From Parapristionchus giblindavisi (Eukaryota > Nematoda > Chromadorea > Rhabditida > Diplogasteridae): DNA of 64,000 nt. Made by a program: the position numbers and the translations under genes. Below, piece after piece: positions 34,001 to 44,800 of this stretch. The DNA lies in contig CALSFV010000113.1 in the NCBI GenBank assembly GCA_943737045.1, forward strand, positions 124,001 through 188,000, in the 5' to 3' direction. The notes under the pieces are model-generated. The model saw only the letters and a list, made by a program, of their open reading frames with translations. It was not told the DNA's origin and made no database searches. How positions within the stretch are numbered: position 1 is the stretch's first letter; the number at the start of each line of letters is the position of its first letter.

Positions 34001-36266
34001 TGATTTTAAGAATTTTGACACTGAATAAAGAATAGTTGATATTTAAAGATGGGGACACACGAAAGGAATGATTGGCTCCTACCACGATGGGAATGAGCCC
34101 CCTCATACATATACTGTAACTAAAAAGTGTGTTTATGTTCAGTTTGCGACCGGCACTCAACCTTTGCCCTCTCATTAGGCCCCTTCCCATCTCCATTTCT
34201 CCATTCCCTGCACTATTGAACATCTTTCAATCGTGATTATGCCAATCAATACGCAGAATCATTATAAAAGAAATAGTATATGGTGACTTATATGACTTTT
34301 GCTACCATCCTGTTTTCACAGTTTATTCACGAAAATATTCGTGGGACACACCTTTAAAGGACATAAATTTAAAATTTTCTCTGAAAAGTGGGAAAAATTA
34401 ATTATATATTTTTTTGTTTTTGTTTTTGGTTTTTTTGTTCGGTGAGAAATTTTTTTTTGAACCCAAACAAAAAATTTTTTGGTCGAAATATTTTTTGTCC
34501 TAGCCCTGGTACGAACAACGGTGGCGGAATGGTATGGTAGGTCGATTCTTTTCCATTCCCGGAGAAGGGCCTTCTTGAGCGACTCCAGATACGAGTGGAG
34601 ACGTGCACAGGCCTTGCTCTCGAGAACTGATCACATAAAATAGTCGAGGGGTTAAGATCGGGAGAGCAGGAGGCAATTCCGAGGAGCTGATGAAGAAGTG
34701 AAAACGGGTCTTGAACCAAGCATTCCCAATCGCCTTGTGAGTCGGTGCAGAATCTTTCTTTTAGCTCCAATGCCTGTTCCCAAAGTGTCGTGTGGCGACA
34801 GGGCGCAGACACTCCATTTGGATCTCTTACAGGTTGTTATCTTAGTCCAACTCCATGATCGACGAAAACCAGGAGAGTCTGGCCTATGGCACAGATGTCA
34901 ACCCAGACCATGACTTTCCGAGTAAGAGAACCTCGATTCAACTCTCATTCGCTTCTTAGGAGTCATCTACCAATAACCTATCGTTTGGGGGGTTGTACGA
35001 TTGTTCCACTGTGAAGAGCGTCTTGTCAGAGAAAGTGTCAACATGTGTTCCGCCGAAGCAGAAAGCCAGAAGGACAGGCATTTATTCAAGGGTGTGCCAT
35101 TTCACTGAGTGGAGAGCAATCAGCGCCAAACTCAGAAACGAGATGCTCATAATGGTGAATTTTTCAATGAAATTATTTCAAGAGCGCCGGGGAACACACA
35201 AAGCAATGAAAAACCACTGCTAAATGCAGGAAGTCGTGTTTCCATAATTCTACCGCACTACGTATATGAGAGGAATCGCGAGAAAATCGACCGTTTGGGA
35301 GGGTCCCCGGACATAGAAATTTCGACCCCCTGAAAAATTCAGATTAAGTACTTTGAACGATGGTCTATCGAACTGCGTTGGCCGAATTTGCATATCTGCT
35401 CTCATTTTCGAGTAGCGGTAGGTCAAAGTTGGCAGGTACGGTATTTTTGGCTCGAGTGTGCGTCAGAAAAATAACTCCGTTCAAAATAATGATAGACAAT
35501 TTTTCAAAAAAAGCATCGAAAGAGGAGATCTTGGTCACCATTTCCCAGTTGATGACGTCATTTTTCGACCATGCGCCGGTGCGGGGCGGTCGGTTTTATG
35601 AAAAAGTGACGTAACTTTCCTAATCGGAAAAAGTGCACTTTTCTTCTATGCGCGTTTTGTTGCACCCATATTTGTCTAAAAATGACCCAAGTTTCAGAGG
35701 ATTTGAGAAATGGAAAAAAAAGGCGTTGATTTTAGTGACGCGACCTCGGCTTATTCCTTTATTTAGTGACGCGACCTCGGCTTATTCCTTTATCAAGAAA
35801 CAGTAAAGGAGCTAAAATGACTCAAAAACATCCGAAAAAACATTACGAGCTCAAAATACCCATATATGACAGTTATTTGAAACACAAAATCACCAAGTTC
35901 CGAAAAATTTGAAAAAAACCATATTTTGCTTTTCCACGTGGAAAAAACGTTTCAGTAATGTTAATTAATCTTTATAATATTTCTTATAATGTTTTTGAAC
36001 ATTTATGTTTTTGGAAGTGAAGGCCTACCTGCTTTTAGAGCCGAGATTTCCGCCATCGAGATTACACGCGCGCGGCCCAACTCCGCGCGACTGCTCATCA
36101 TCCGCTCTCTCACTCCCACACGCTCTTTCGTGAACAAACAGGGAGAGAAAAAAGGAGAAGTTAGACTAAGATCTGGCAACTACACGAAATGGAGATGTTA
36201 GAAAACTGAGCGAACAGAGTTCCATTTGAACAACAAAGAACGAGTGTGAGCCCCCCCCCCCAAACC

Positions 36267-36313
<47 letters not shown>

Positions 36314-39109
36314 ATCTCTCTTCAAGGAATGATGGAGTACAATGTCAAAACTAATGTTAGATAAGATACATTTATTAGAGAAATAAGTCATAATTCAAAA
36401 CAATTAACACTGAGATAACATATTACAAAGACATCCGTTGTATCATGTTAATATGTTACTATTACTATTACTATGTTTAGTAAATCAATTGATCTCACAC
36501 CTTCCCCCCATCCCCATCCACCTCTCTTTTAATAATTTTATTCTTTCACATATTTGTTTTGCACTCGAACACTTTGTAGTTGTTGAAACACCCTTGCGGT
36601 AAATAAATAAATAAAATAAGCAAAATCATTCGAGGCGTCGATGTAAAGAGGTACCGCTCTAAAAACACCGAGCGGGTTCGAACCCCGGTTCGATCCAAAT
36701 CTTTTGCTGATTTTTACAGACGCAGAAAACGTGTTCCAATGAGTTTTTCGTGCTAACAATGATGAAACAAGTTGTTTTGAGTCATTCTGAGCTGGAAAAC
36801 GTTCATTTTATGGCAATACATCTCTTCTCAAAGGGTAATTGAGGCGGATGGACGCGCAGCGACCTTCCGCGCTAGCGAAATGCTCTTCCCGCGCTAAAAG
36901 TATAAAACACTCGCAAGTTTCTGGCCTTTTCAATTCTATTTCGACTATTTTGTTCGCTGTTCCCAGTTACGCGCAATAATTTAAGTGTTTTTGCGTCGAT
37001 CTAGACCTAAACGATTGTAAACGAAATGCGAAAAGTGATTTGGGGAAGGGATTAAAGATTTATCACTGCGACCGTGAAATAGCATTTACACGTACATACT
37101 TTTTCACGGATACGGATAAAAACCGCCCGGATACGGATGAGAAAGAATTCGTACCCGTTGCCCTCCGTGAGTCGCGCGGAGTTGGGCCGCGCGCGTGTAA
37201 TCTCGATGGCGGAAATCTCGGCTCTAAAAGCAGGTAGGCCTTCACTTCCAAAAACATAAATGTTCAAAAACATTATAAGAAATATTATAAAGATTAATTA
37301 ACATTACTGAAACGTTTTTTCCACGTGGAAAAGCAAAATATGGTTTTTTTTCAAATTTTTCGGAACTTGGTGATTTTGTGTTTCAAATAACTGTCATATA
37401 TGGGTATTTTGAGCTCGTAATGTTTTTTCGGATGTTTTTGAGTCATTTTAGCTCCTTTACTGTTTCTTGATAAAGGAATAAGCCGAGGTCGCGTCACTAA
37501 ATAAAGGAATAAGCCGAGGTCGCGTCACTAAAATCAACGCCTTTTTTTTCCATTTCTCAAATCCTCTGAAACTTGGGTCATTTTTAGACAAATATGGGTG
37601 CAACAAAACGCGCATAGAAGAAAAGTGCACTTTTTCCGATTAGGAAAGTTACGTCACTTTTTCATAAAACCGACCGCCCCGCACCGGCGCATGGTCGAAA
37701 AATGACGTCATCAACTGGGAAATGGTGACCAAGATCTCCTCTTTCGATGCTTTTTTTTGAAAAATTGTCTATCATTATTTTGAACGGAGTTATTTTTCTG
37801 ACGCACACTCGAGCCAAAAATACCGTACCTGCCAACTTTGACCTACTGCTACTCGAAAATGAGAGCAGATATGCAAATTCGGCCAACGCAGTTCGATAGA
37901 GCATCGTTCAAAGTACTTAATCTGAATTTTTCAGGGGGTCGAAATTTCTATGTCCGGGGGGTGGTCGAACCTCTGGCGATTCCTCTCATATATATACATG
38001 TGAGGGAGAGTGTGTTGCAAGAGTGGAATGTCAAAATCGGACGGTTCTTCCATCTATAATAAAAACAATTTCAGTAACCGCCACTTGTCTCTTCACCTGT
38101 GGTTTTCTCATTTGTGGTTTAATCATTGCTCGTAACTTTTTTTCATGTTTCTTCCCAACGGTGAGGCTCTGCCAACAAATCAAAGATCAAAGATTAAAGA
38201 TCATAGATCATTTTTCCAGTTGGTGATTCGTGGTGAACGTTATCTACGTACGTTCTACCATGTTATTGTTCTCGCTCTCTACTATGCAGCTTCTTTTGGT
38301 ACGACTTTTACCTTTAAATATGGAGAGATATAGCAAACTGTAAAGACGGAAAGATGGCAAAAGCTATTCTAAAACCTTAGACTATTTCTTTTTTTTGCTA
38401 ACTGTGTGTGTTTATCGCTAAAGTCACGAATGAATCACTGCTTGATGTTCAGGAAAGGCGCGCTTTAAAAAAATGGAAATTTCGGCAATAGTTTTCGAAC
38501 CCGCGACCATGCTGCAGTATTTGTTTGTTTGTGGGTGTTTTGGCCTCTCGACGGCGTACCGCGCGAGCAAAAAAAACGGACTGGTTATCATTCAGCTGTC
38601 TCACCAGGCGAGAGTATAACTTATTGTATATTAACCTTTGAATATGTAGTTAGAGATTTGCATAAACATTCGCGGTTCTCCATCTTTAAGAAAATTTAAT
38701 TATATGTACAGGTCTTTATATTGCTATTCGTAAATGGAATGAGGATCATGCGAAGAAATCTATTGAGTATCCCGAACACTGGGATAACAGAGTGTGATCC
38801 TTCTATTCACCCATAACGTAGTAAACTTGAGTTTAAATTCTATAATTTTCAGTTCTTGATGTTCATTCTTGTATTAATTCGCAGTGTTCAGACGATCTTT
38901 TCCAGTTTCTTTGCTAATGTAAGTTTTGTACGTGGTAAATAATGTGCGTCAAATATGCCGATATTTCTTTGCAGACGGAAATAAGCATTGTGGAACGTTG
39001 TTTGCGTCTGTTCGACGTTTCCCAAACTGCATTCAACAATGGAAAAGTGAACACTAGATCAATGAAAATGAATAATGAAGAGGATGATGAAGATGATGTC
39101 AAGTTCTAA
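31069..39109 (+). CDS. Unknown multi-pass membrane protein, 5' end uncertain
   Basis: Seven exons in agreeing phase: 31069-31180, 31434-31540, 38075-38160, 38220-38298, 38712-38793, 38885-38918, 38975-39109. They encode about 210 aa. It begins with a hydrophobic stretch (IFITIILCNFIVKSAF), probably signal peptide or anchor. A Cys-containing loop with FRCEPMNNCTGL and QKYQSCDP follows, then two membrane segments (TCLFTCGFLICGLIIA and HVIVLALYYAASFGLYIA), a hydrophilic region and an acidic tail EEDDEDDVKF. No family is recognised. Intron 2 (31541-38074, 6.5 kb) consists almost wholly of nested transposons. Intron 4 (38299-38711) consists mostly of a family X element; only ~36 bp of it would remain without the element. 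All splice sites outside the repeats look normal, so the gene is probably still functional. Confidence 0.7.
31939..33702. mobile_element. Foldback element, family F copy A
   Basis: The ends TCAGGCAGGGCTATAAAACAC and the complement of GTGTTATA...CTGCCTGA face each other. Arms of about 0.8 kb carry direct sub-repeats (TTTATTTCGAATC..ATCGATTCGGGAGTGG appears twice per arm). Copy B of the same family is at 48229-49875, with shared CTATCTGAGAGAATTCAACAAC and GGCTCCATGAGTG. No transposase. Confidence 0.85.
34042..34358. mobile_element. TIR element, family X
   Basis: Left end TTTAAAGATGGGGACACACG; right end ATTCGTGGGACACACCTTTAAA. Related copies lie at 1731, 19303, 38313 and 54079. The right part GCTACCATCCTGTTTTCACAGTTTATTCACGAAAATATT is shared with the 54079 copy. 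No clear B box in this copy. Confidence 0.75.
36269..36312. repeat. CT dinucleotide microsatellite
   Basis: A CT run in the centre of the 35265 foldback, preceded by a C homopolymer at 36251-36261. Confidence 0.95.
36630..36700 (+). repeat. tRNA-like module (SINE-like remnant)
   Basis: AGCGGGTTCGAACCCCGGTTCG contains a B box. Upstream GTCGATGTAAAGAGGTACCGC resembles a decayed A box, at tRNA-like spacing. No complete cloverleaf. The following CTTTTGCTGATTTTT resembles the sequence after the B box at 7660. Confidence 0.45.
38313..38689 (-). mobile_element. TIR element, family X, carrying a tRNA-like module
   Basis: Read on the minus strand it begins TTAAAGATGGAGAACCGCG and ends CTCCATATTTAAA. 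Inside are A-box-like CTGGTGAGACAGCTGAATG (38589-38607) and B-box GCGGGTTCGAAAAC (about 38490-38503). The sequence CGCGGGTTCGAAA-CTATTGC, and the part with GCGCCTTT and ATCAAGCA, are shared with the + strand copy at 54079-54428. It fills most of intron 4 of the 31069-39109 gene. Confidence 0.7.
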
Positions 39110-39472
39110 ATGATAATTGAATATCTCAACTGATCATCTAATTAAATAGTCTTTCATATGTCCATAATCATAGATCGATATGAACAAGAAAGACATTACA
39201 ATAACAATTCTGACAACAAAAAGAAATGAAATTGCACAGTAATAATGTTTAATTAAAGAAAAAAACATTATGTCATATTACCAAAATGAAATAGGAATTG
39301 GGCTCGCTCTCATGTTATGTGAACTTGCGGAGTAATTGCTTTCGAAAAGTGTTTTTTGTGGATTTGTTTTGTAAAATATTTTTTCAGATGCATTTAATGA
39401 CTTTCGGGGATGGTATTCCGTGAAACGATTGCATTCATTTTAAATATAGTCGTAATACAATACAATACAATA

Positions 39473-39745
39473 CATTTATCTTATCAGCACTAAGTGCAGA
39501 AGAGTAAGTCAGGGGCAGGGGGAATTTTCTTGTAAATTCTTATTCTTCCGTTTCTGAGAGATGTTATTCTCCATTCAAAAAACGATCGAACTGAAACTTG
39601 TTGATTGAAGTTGTAAACCCACGAAAACGGTAAGCTATCGTCCATTAGGCCTGCTCGACAGTTGGAAGTACACCTCCAGGCATTCCAAAGCCTTCTAGGA
39701 GAGGATTCGTCTGTTGATCCTTTTCTGTTGATAGGCTTAATATAT
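39473..39745 (-). mobile_element. LINE-like 3' remnant, second copy
   Basis: Matches 23085-23360. On the minus strand it ends CTGATAAGATAAATG followed by TGTAT repeats, like a LINE tail. No RT core is left. Confidence 0.55.
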
Positions 39746-40889
39746 CATTTCAACATTCGCAACTTTTATTTGTTTAAAAAAAGATTAGTTTCATTTCAGT
39801 CATTGTGCACCGAAATATGTTTCGCTAGAATCAGAATTTTCTTCTCTATTGAATAGTCATTCATATTCACAAGGCGAGATTCCTTTCCTAACGTAACTTA
39901 TTACGTGATTCACTTCTAGATTTTGTTTTCTTCAATTTTTTGAAATATCTTAAAGCTGCGTAAAAACTAGCTGAAGAAACTACCCTCGATAAAAATTTTA
40001 AAAATACGCATATAGATAAGATTTCAGGACAATTTTTAATAGCCAAATTACGTCTTTATTTATTAGTTATATGATTTTTTTTATATTTCCGCAATCGACA
40101 CCCTCTGTCGTCCCTACAATTCATTGACTATAAATATCATATATCGAATAGAAATTTTAAATTGAGTATCGGTGTTTCCCATGAACACAGAGTAGCAACA
40201 ACTATTCCATCATTCAGATTTATTTCATTTGTTATTTCTATCGACTACTTCATGTCTCCTTTTCCTTTCCTTCTTGTCAGAAATATTTTAATGTCTCTCG
40301 CTAGAGAAGAACTTCATCAGTAGACGACATCGTATAATTTTTGAGTGGGTAATTCGAATGGTCAGCATATAATATATAATAGTTGAGTGAGTGACATAGG
40401 AATGAAATGTTGCCGGTAGAGAACATTTTTCTTTCATCCATCTGTTGCACGCATATCATTTCATTTTCTCCAATATGAAAGTATACCGTTTACTCGAAGA
40501 AATATAGAGACACCTTTACAAAATTCTAAGCTACAATGAATTAGAAACAAAAATTATCTCCCGTGATAATATTTCATATCACATTATGAAAGGAAGTTTA
40601 CGTATCCAAGACAAATTTTCACTCTTTGTCTCTACAATTTGATGTAATGTTTTTGAAATATATAATAGGAAGCGTTAAAATGTATTATTTCTTCGTTGGA
40701 CTATTACATCGGTCAGCTATTTTCGTACGTATATACGAAAATATTATGTATCTTCTGATTACTCATTCATAAAGATAGAGTAAACATACTTAACTAAAGA
40801 CATTTTCTAATTTCGTATTTCGATCACATACCAATAATCAATACTACCTATAAAACATCCAAAGAGAAGTGTAACCATTCTCAACGGTC
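39746..40889. other. Intergenic, no gene seen
   Basis: AT-rich. No splice-consistent exons found. Confidence 0.4.
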
Positions 40890-41068
40890 TCTTTTAAAAA
40901 GCGCGGAAAACCGAAAAAGAGTCAAATTTGAATTCGCGGGCGCAAAACCAGCTGTTGAATTCAAATTTCGACTTTCCGACTGTGTGGCTATGAAGTCTAA
41001 AACCATCGGAATTAGGTTTTTCGTGTACTGTTTTAAAGCATGGAAAGTCACCGATTTTTCTCTCCCTT
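40890..41068. mobile_element. Degraded MITE related to the 23686 palindrome
   Basis: Shares GCGGAAAACCGAAA, AAATTTGAATTCGCGGGCGC, CGACTTTCCG and GGAAAGTCACCGATTTTT with the element at 23686-24038. Arms are partial and imperfect. Confidence 0.55.
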
Positions 41069-41073
41069 GTCTA

Positions 41074-41577
41074 ACAAGGGAAGTCAGCGGAGTCAGTCCG
41101 GGCGTTCGGGATGAGACATACACCATTCGATAGGTCTCCAAAAAATACGAACTTTTTCTATTTACCATTTTTCCTGAGGACTCTTGGGCGCCGAGATATT
41201 TGCATACTCCCCTCTCGCTTTCTGTTGAACGAACAACCAGTCTCTTGGCTCTTCGAAGAGAGTAAGTGGTGGCCGCGTGGTCCCAATGGCCTTGTCTCAA
41301 AATATTTTGCTCGTATTCCACTAACGATGGTAGCATTGGAAAAAAAGTGATGGAAACATCTCACCCGGCCACCACTTCCTCTCTTCGAATAGCCAGGAGA
41401 CTGGTTTTTCGTTCAACAGAAAACGAGAGGGGAATATGCAAATATCTCGGCGCCCAGGAGTCCTCAGGAAAAATGGTAAATAGAAAAAGTTCTTCTTTTT
41501 TGGAGACCTATCGAATGGTGTATGTCTCATCCCGAACGCCCGGACTGACTCCGCTGACTTCCCTTGTAAGTTATGTC
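41074..41577. mobile_element. Foldback element, ~0.5 kb
   Basis: ACAAGGGAAGTCAGCGGAGT at the left end and its complement at the right. Arms of ~190 bp are inverted around a centre near 41330. ORFs on both strands (40881-41336 and 41266-41592) are mirror images of one another. Confidence 0.85.
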
Positions 41578-41827
41578 CTTTCTCTTCGTTAGAAAAACAC
41601 TTTACATATTGATAAAACAAATGCATATAATTGCCCCGTGGTATTGGATACGTCCAAAGTTGCCATGGTTTTGAATAGAGTTTGGATTGATTCTTCGTAA
41701 ACCTTCCTTCTTTTCAATCTTCTCAACTACTCTTTCTTTACACTTCCAATTTCTCTCACACTTCCATTGCGTCTCTTTCATATCCTCAATTCAATCGTTT
41801 TCTCATTTATTCAGTTATATCCATTCA

Positions 41828-44800
41828 ATGATTTATTTTTTATTCTTCATCTTTGCTCTTATACTCAACAGTCCTTCAATGTAAGTTATATTTATTATTC
41901 ACTCTCAACATGCAACATTATCATACGTAAAATTGTCTCAAAAAAGCTTTTATGTTGTGCAAAAATCGCGATAATAAAAAACGAGAATAGCGGAATAAAT
42001 AATTGATAAAATAATAAAATAAGGTCTAAAATGGTAAGAATGTATTGACTAATATAAGTTGTTCAGTGCCGATACCACAATACCTTCATTCGAACGCGTT
42101 TTGTTGTATGAGAATCTCATCCATGAAACAATCCAGAATGGAATAATAACAAAATCATCAATATTGTATGTTATATCAACACATTAACATTGACACAATA
42201 TGTTTATATGAAAACGTTGCGAGAACATTGAGGTTAAATTAGCTTCTTTAATATTTCTTATAATATTCATTTAACACCACTTTAGTGCCCTCATATTAGA
42301 CTCTCGACTCAATCTGATATATATTGATTCTTTGCGGACCTCTCCACTGCTAGGCCTTGCCAACCTAACCTATCACTGACCGCCGTTTGATCTTTGATAC
42401 ACGACAGAGTCTATTTACGAACTGCACTTCCCCACCTTCCCCTTACCCATCTATCAGGTTGGTTAGAAAGTCCGGTACATTTTGAGGGTATTTGTGCTGC
42501 GATGTCGCCGTTCGTGTAAACATCTGATCTAATTCCCCATAGGTGGGTTAGAGAGTGTGAACATCTCTTATTCTTTTTCACTAGGCCCACAAGTCTACAT
42601 CATTGTCCACGAGCAATGGCGGTTGTTTTACTTCCGTCATTTTTTTCACTTTGGCCATGACCCCACATTCCCTTAATTCTCAACGCTAAAAGAGAAGGCT
42701 TGGGAAAACCAAATCAACACCGTGTACGGCGAGAAGACCATCGTTCATCACATGCTGAGTAAATGGTACCAATTGTTCAATAAGAAGGAGTGGGACCTCG
42801 AAGACCAGCCGAGGTCGAGTCGTCCCCTTTATCTGTATGTGGACCTTTTGCGGGGAACGTAGGAGAAGAGCCCATTCCAGACCACCCGCGAAATGGAGTA
42901 GATACTTGGGGCCTCCCATGCTACTATTGTCCTCGAATTGGAATAAGTCGGGAAGACTAAAAAGTTTAGAAGAAGGCTGCCCCGTACCCTGACAGATTTC
43001 GACCGTCAGATGAGGGTCGACACGTCGTTGAAACTCCACACCTCCCACCGCCGGTTCGAATGACTCGAAGGAATCATGACTGGCGACGAGAAGTGGGTGA
43101 TGTATTCTAACGTTGAACCCAAGGGCGGGTGGCTCAGTTCCGGTGAAACCCCAGACCCCGTCCTTCATGCAGAAATTGATGGCAAAAAACAGGTGTGGTG
43201 GTTGTGGTGGTCTGTCCGTGACATTGAGTATTGGGAGCTGCTAAAGCATGGTAGCACCGTTGACGCCGATGTCTACATTCACCAACTACGTAGCCTGAAA
43301 TTCCATTTCGATTCAGCCTGGGGAACTACAGCCCAAATATCATTTCTGTATAATAACGCCAGATCAGACTCCGCGAAAAAGTGCAAGAACGAGCTATTGT
43401 TATATGGATGGTCCTTCCTACCCCACCCACCCAACAGCATGGACCTGGCTCCTTATGATTACCACCTGTTCTCCGACCTTCAATGTCATCTCGATGAGCA
43501 CGACATACAGAATGAGACCGACCTCAATCGTGACATCACCCACTACTTTGGCTCTAAGTCCTCGGAATGGTAGGCAAGTGGGGTCCTGGCCCTGCAGGGG
43601 AGATCGATGAAGGTCATCGCTGTTGATGGCATATATCGATTATCATTCGCTTGTCTATTACTGAGATGCACGATAAATAAGTTTGACCAAAAAATGTACC
43701 GGACTTTCTAACCAACCTAATAGTTTTTTACCCCACAAGCTCTTATTTACTTGTTGTTTGAAATGTTGTCGCATCTTATGGATGTATGATAAATAAATAC
43801 ATAAAACACACACCATATTCAGAATCGATGGTTATTGGTATTATTGGGACAATACTACAGCTCCGACTGAACATTATCGATTATGTGAACATCCTATCGC
43901 TGATCCACGTTTTGAGTGAGTTTACATTTATTATTTAGTTACTTTTAGGTTGGTGAATTATTAAGTCGACAGTCATTGCTCCATTCAGAGCGCCCTTCTT
44001 GATTGCGCAAGCTCTTTCCCATATTTACTTCAAGGGTTATTATTCCTATCTATGTTCTCCATGTTATGTTCATTCACTTCTCGTGGCTAACAAACAAACA
44101 AAAATTGTAAATAATTGAAAAGTTTGAGTTTGACAACCTTCACCACAAACATTTTTTTTTCGGGGAGTGGATATTTGAGCTAAATTGATGGTCTTCAATC
44201 GCCACACGAAGTTTCTTCACTCGCCTATAACTGGAGATGAGTAGTGGGCACTACTATTATATTATCACCAACCAAAGGTCTTCATTGGTTGATCGCGATA
44301 AGTAGCTAGTCTGGTGATATCATCAGTAGTGACGAGTACTGTGATAAGATACCGAGGATCATCTCGAACACTTTCGTGGAATATTTACGAATGTCTCCCC
44401 ATAATCCGAAATCGCGTATAAGCGACGGAAATCCATCTCCCCTCTTCCCTGTGTTATTAAGAGAGATGGCCGTTAAGACTCGACCACCCCCCCCCCCGGG
44501 GGCCCCGGACACGTGAGCTAGCAATGAGAACTGGGAGTCCATACTTGGGTGTTAGGAGTGCCCCCGGCCCTTATTACACAAAACGGCTGAAATTTCCTGT
44601 TTGTGCCCTCAGGCTATTAGAAAAAATAATTTTAAAAAAAAACTTTAAAAAATCATAATTTCTCAAATTGTTGAGATGAAGTCTAAATACCATCTGCGAT
44701 GCGTCTAGAGTACACAGTGCTTGCTAATTCACTATTAGCATCGGATGTGCGCTGATTCCTAAACCACTTTTTTGACTCAAAGTTTTGGTTTTTTCGGACA

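Larger units (their letters stand above)
31739..34508. mobile_element. hAT-like non-autonomous element inside the Tc1-like element
   Basis: The left end is CAGGTCTGGGATTTTTTG; the right end is the complement of CAGGGCTAGGACAAAAAAT. It is flanked by an 8-bp duplication GTACGAAC (31730-31737 and 34509-34516), as expected for hAT transposition. GT-rich arms (TTTTTTGTTTGG...) lie at each end. The interior contains two further elements. Confidence 0.75.
31557..35262 (-). mobile_element. Tc1-like element, decayed, host of a transposon nest
   Basis: Ends are CAGGGTGCGGCAGAATTATG on the left and TAATTCTACCGCACTACG on the right, with TA at 31555-31556 and 35263-35264. Transposase remnants run on the minus strand from about 35080 down to 34510. 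These show FSDKTLFTVEQ (first catalytic Asp), YNPPNDR, HFGNRHW, KKDSAPTHK (second Asp region) and LPILTPRLF, with stops and frame breaks. The region corresponds to a Tc1-type transposase but is inactive. The interior between 31739 and 34508 is a later hAT-like insertion. Confidence 0.75.
35265..37995. mobile_element. Foldback element, 2.7 kb, arms ~0.83 kb
   Basis: Outer ends are TATGAGAGGAATCGCGAG and the complement of CTGGCGATTCCTCTCATA. Arms run about 35265-36092 and 37172-37995 and are near-identical. They hold a direct duplication of a ~30-bp unit (GTGACGCGACCTCGGC, twice). The unique centre has a CT microsatellite (36269-36312) and a tRNA-like module. It abuts the right end of the Tc1-like element exactly at its TA. 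Near each end sits GTCCGGGG...GGTCGAA, also found near the end of the 44475 foldback. Confidence 0.85.

Noticed and set aside
34402..34812. 136-codon minus-strand ORF as a standalone gene
   Set aside because: It joins Tc1-like transposase remnants to hAT-arm sequence across an insertion junction, so it is chimeric and not a gene.
40881..41336. 151-codon minus-strand ORF
   Set aside because: It overlaps the 41074-41577 palindrome, and the mirror frame at 41266-41592 encodes the same residues.
42686..43168. 160-codon minus-strand ORF
   Set aside because: It lies antisense to the mariner transposase and has no family signature.
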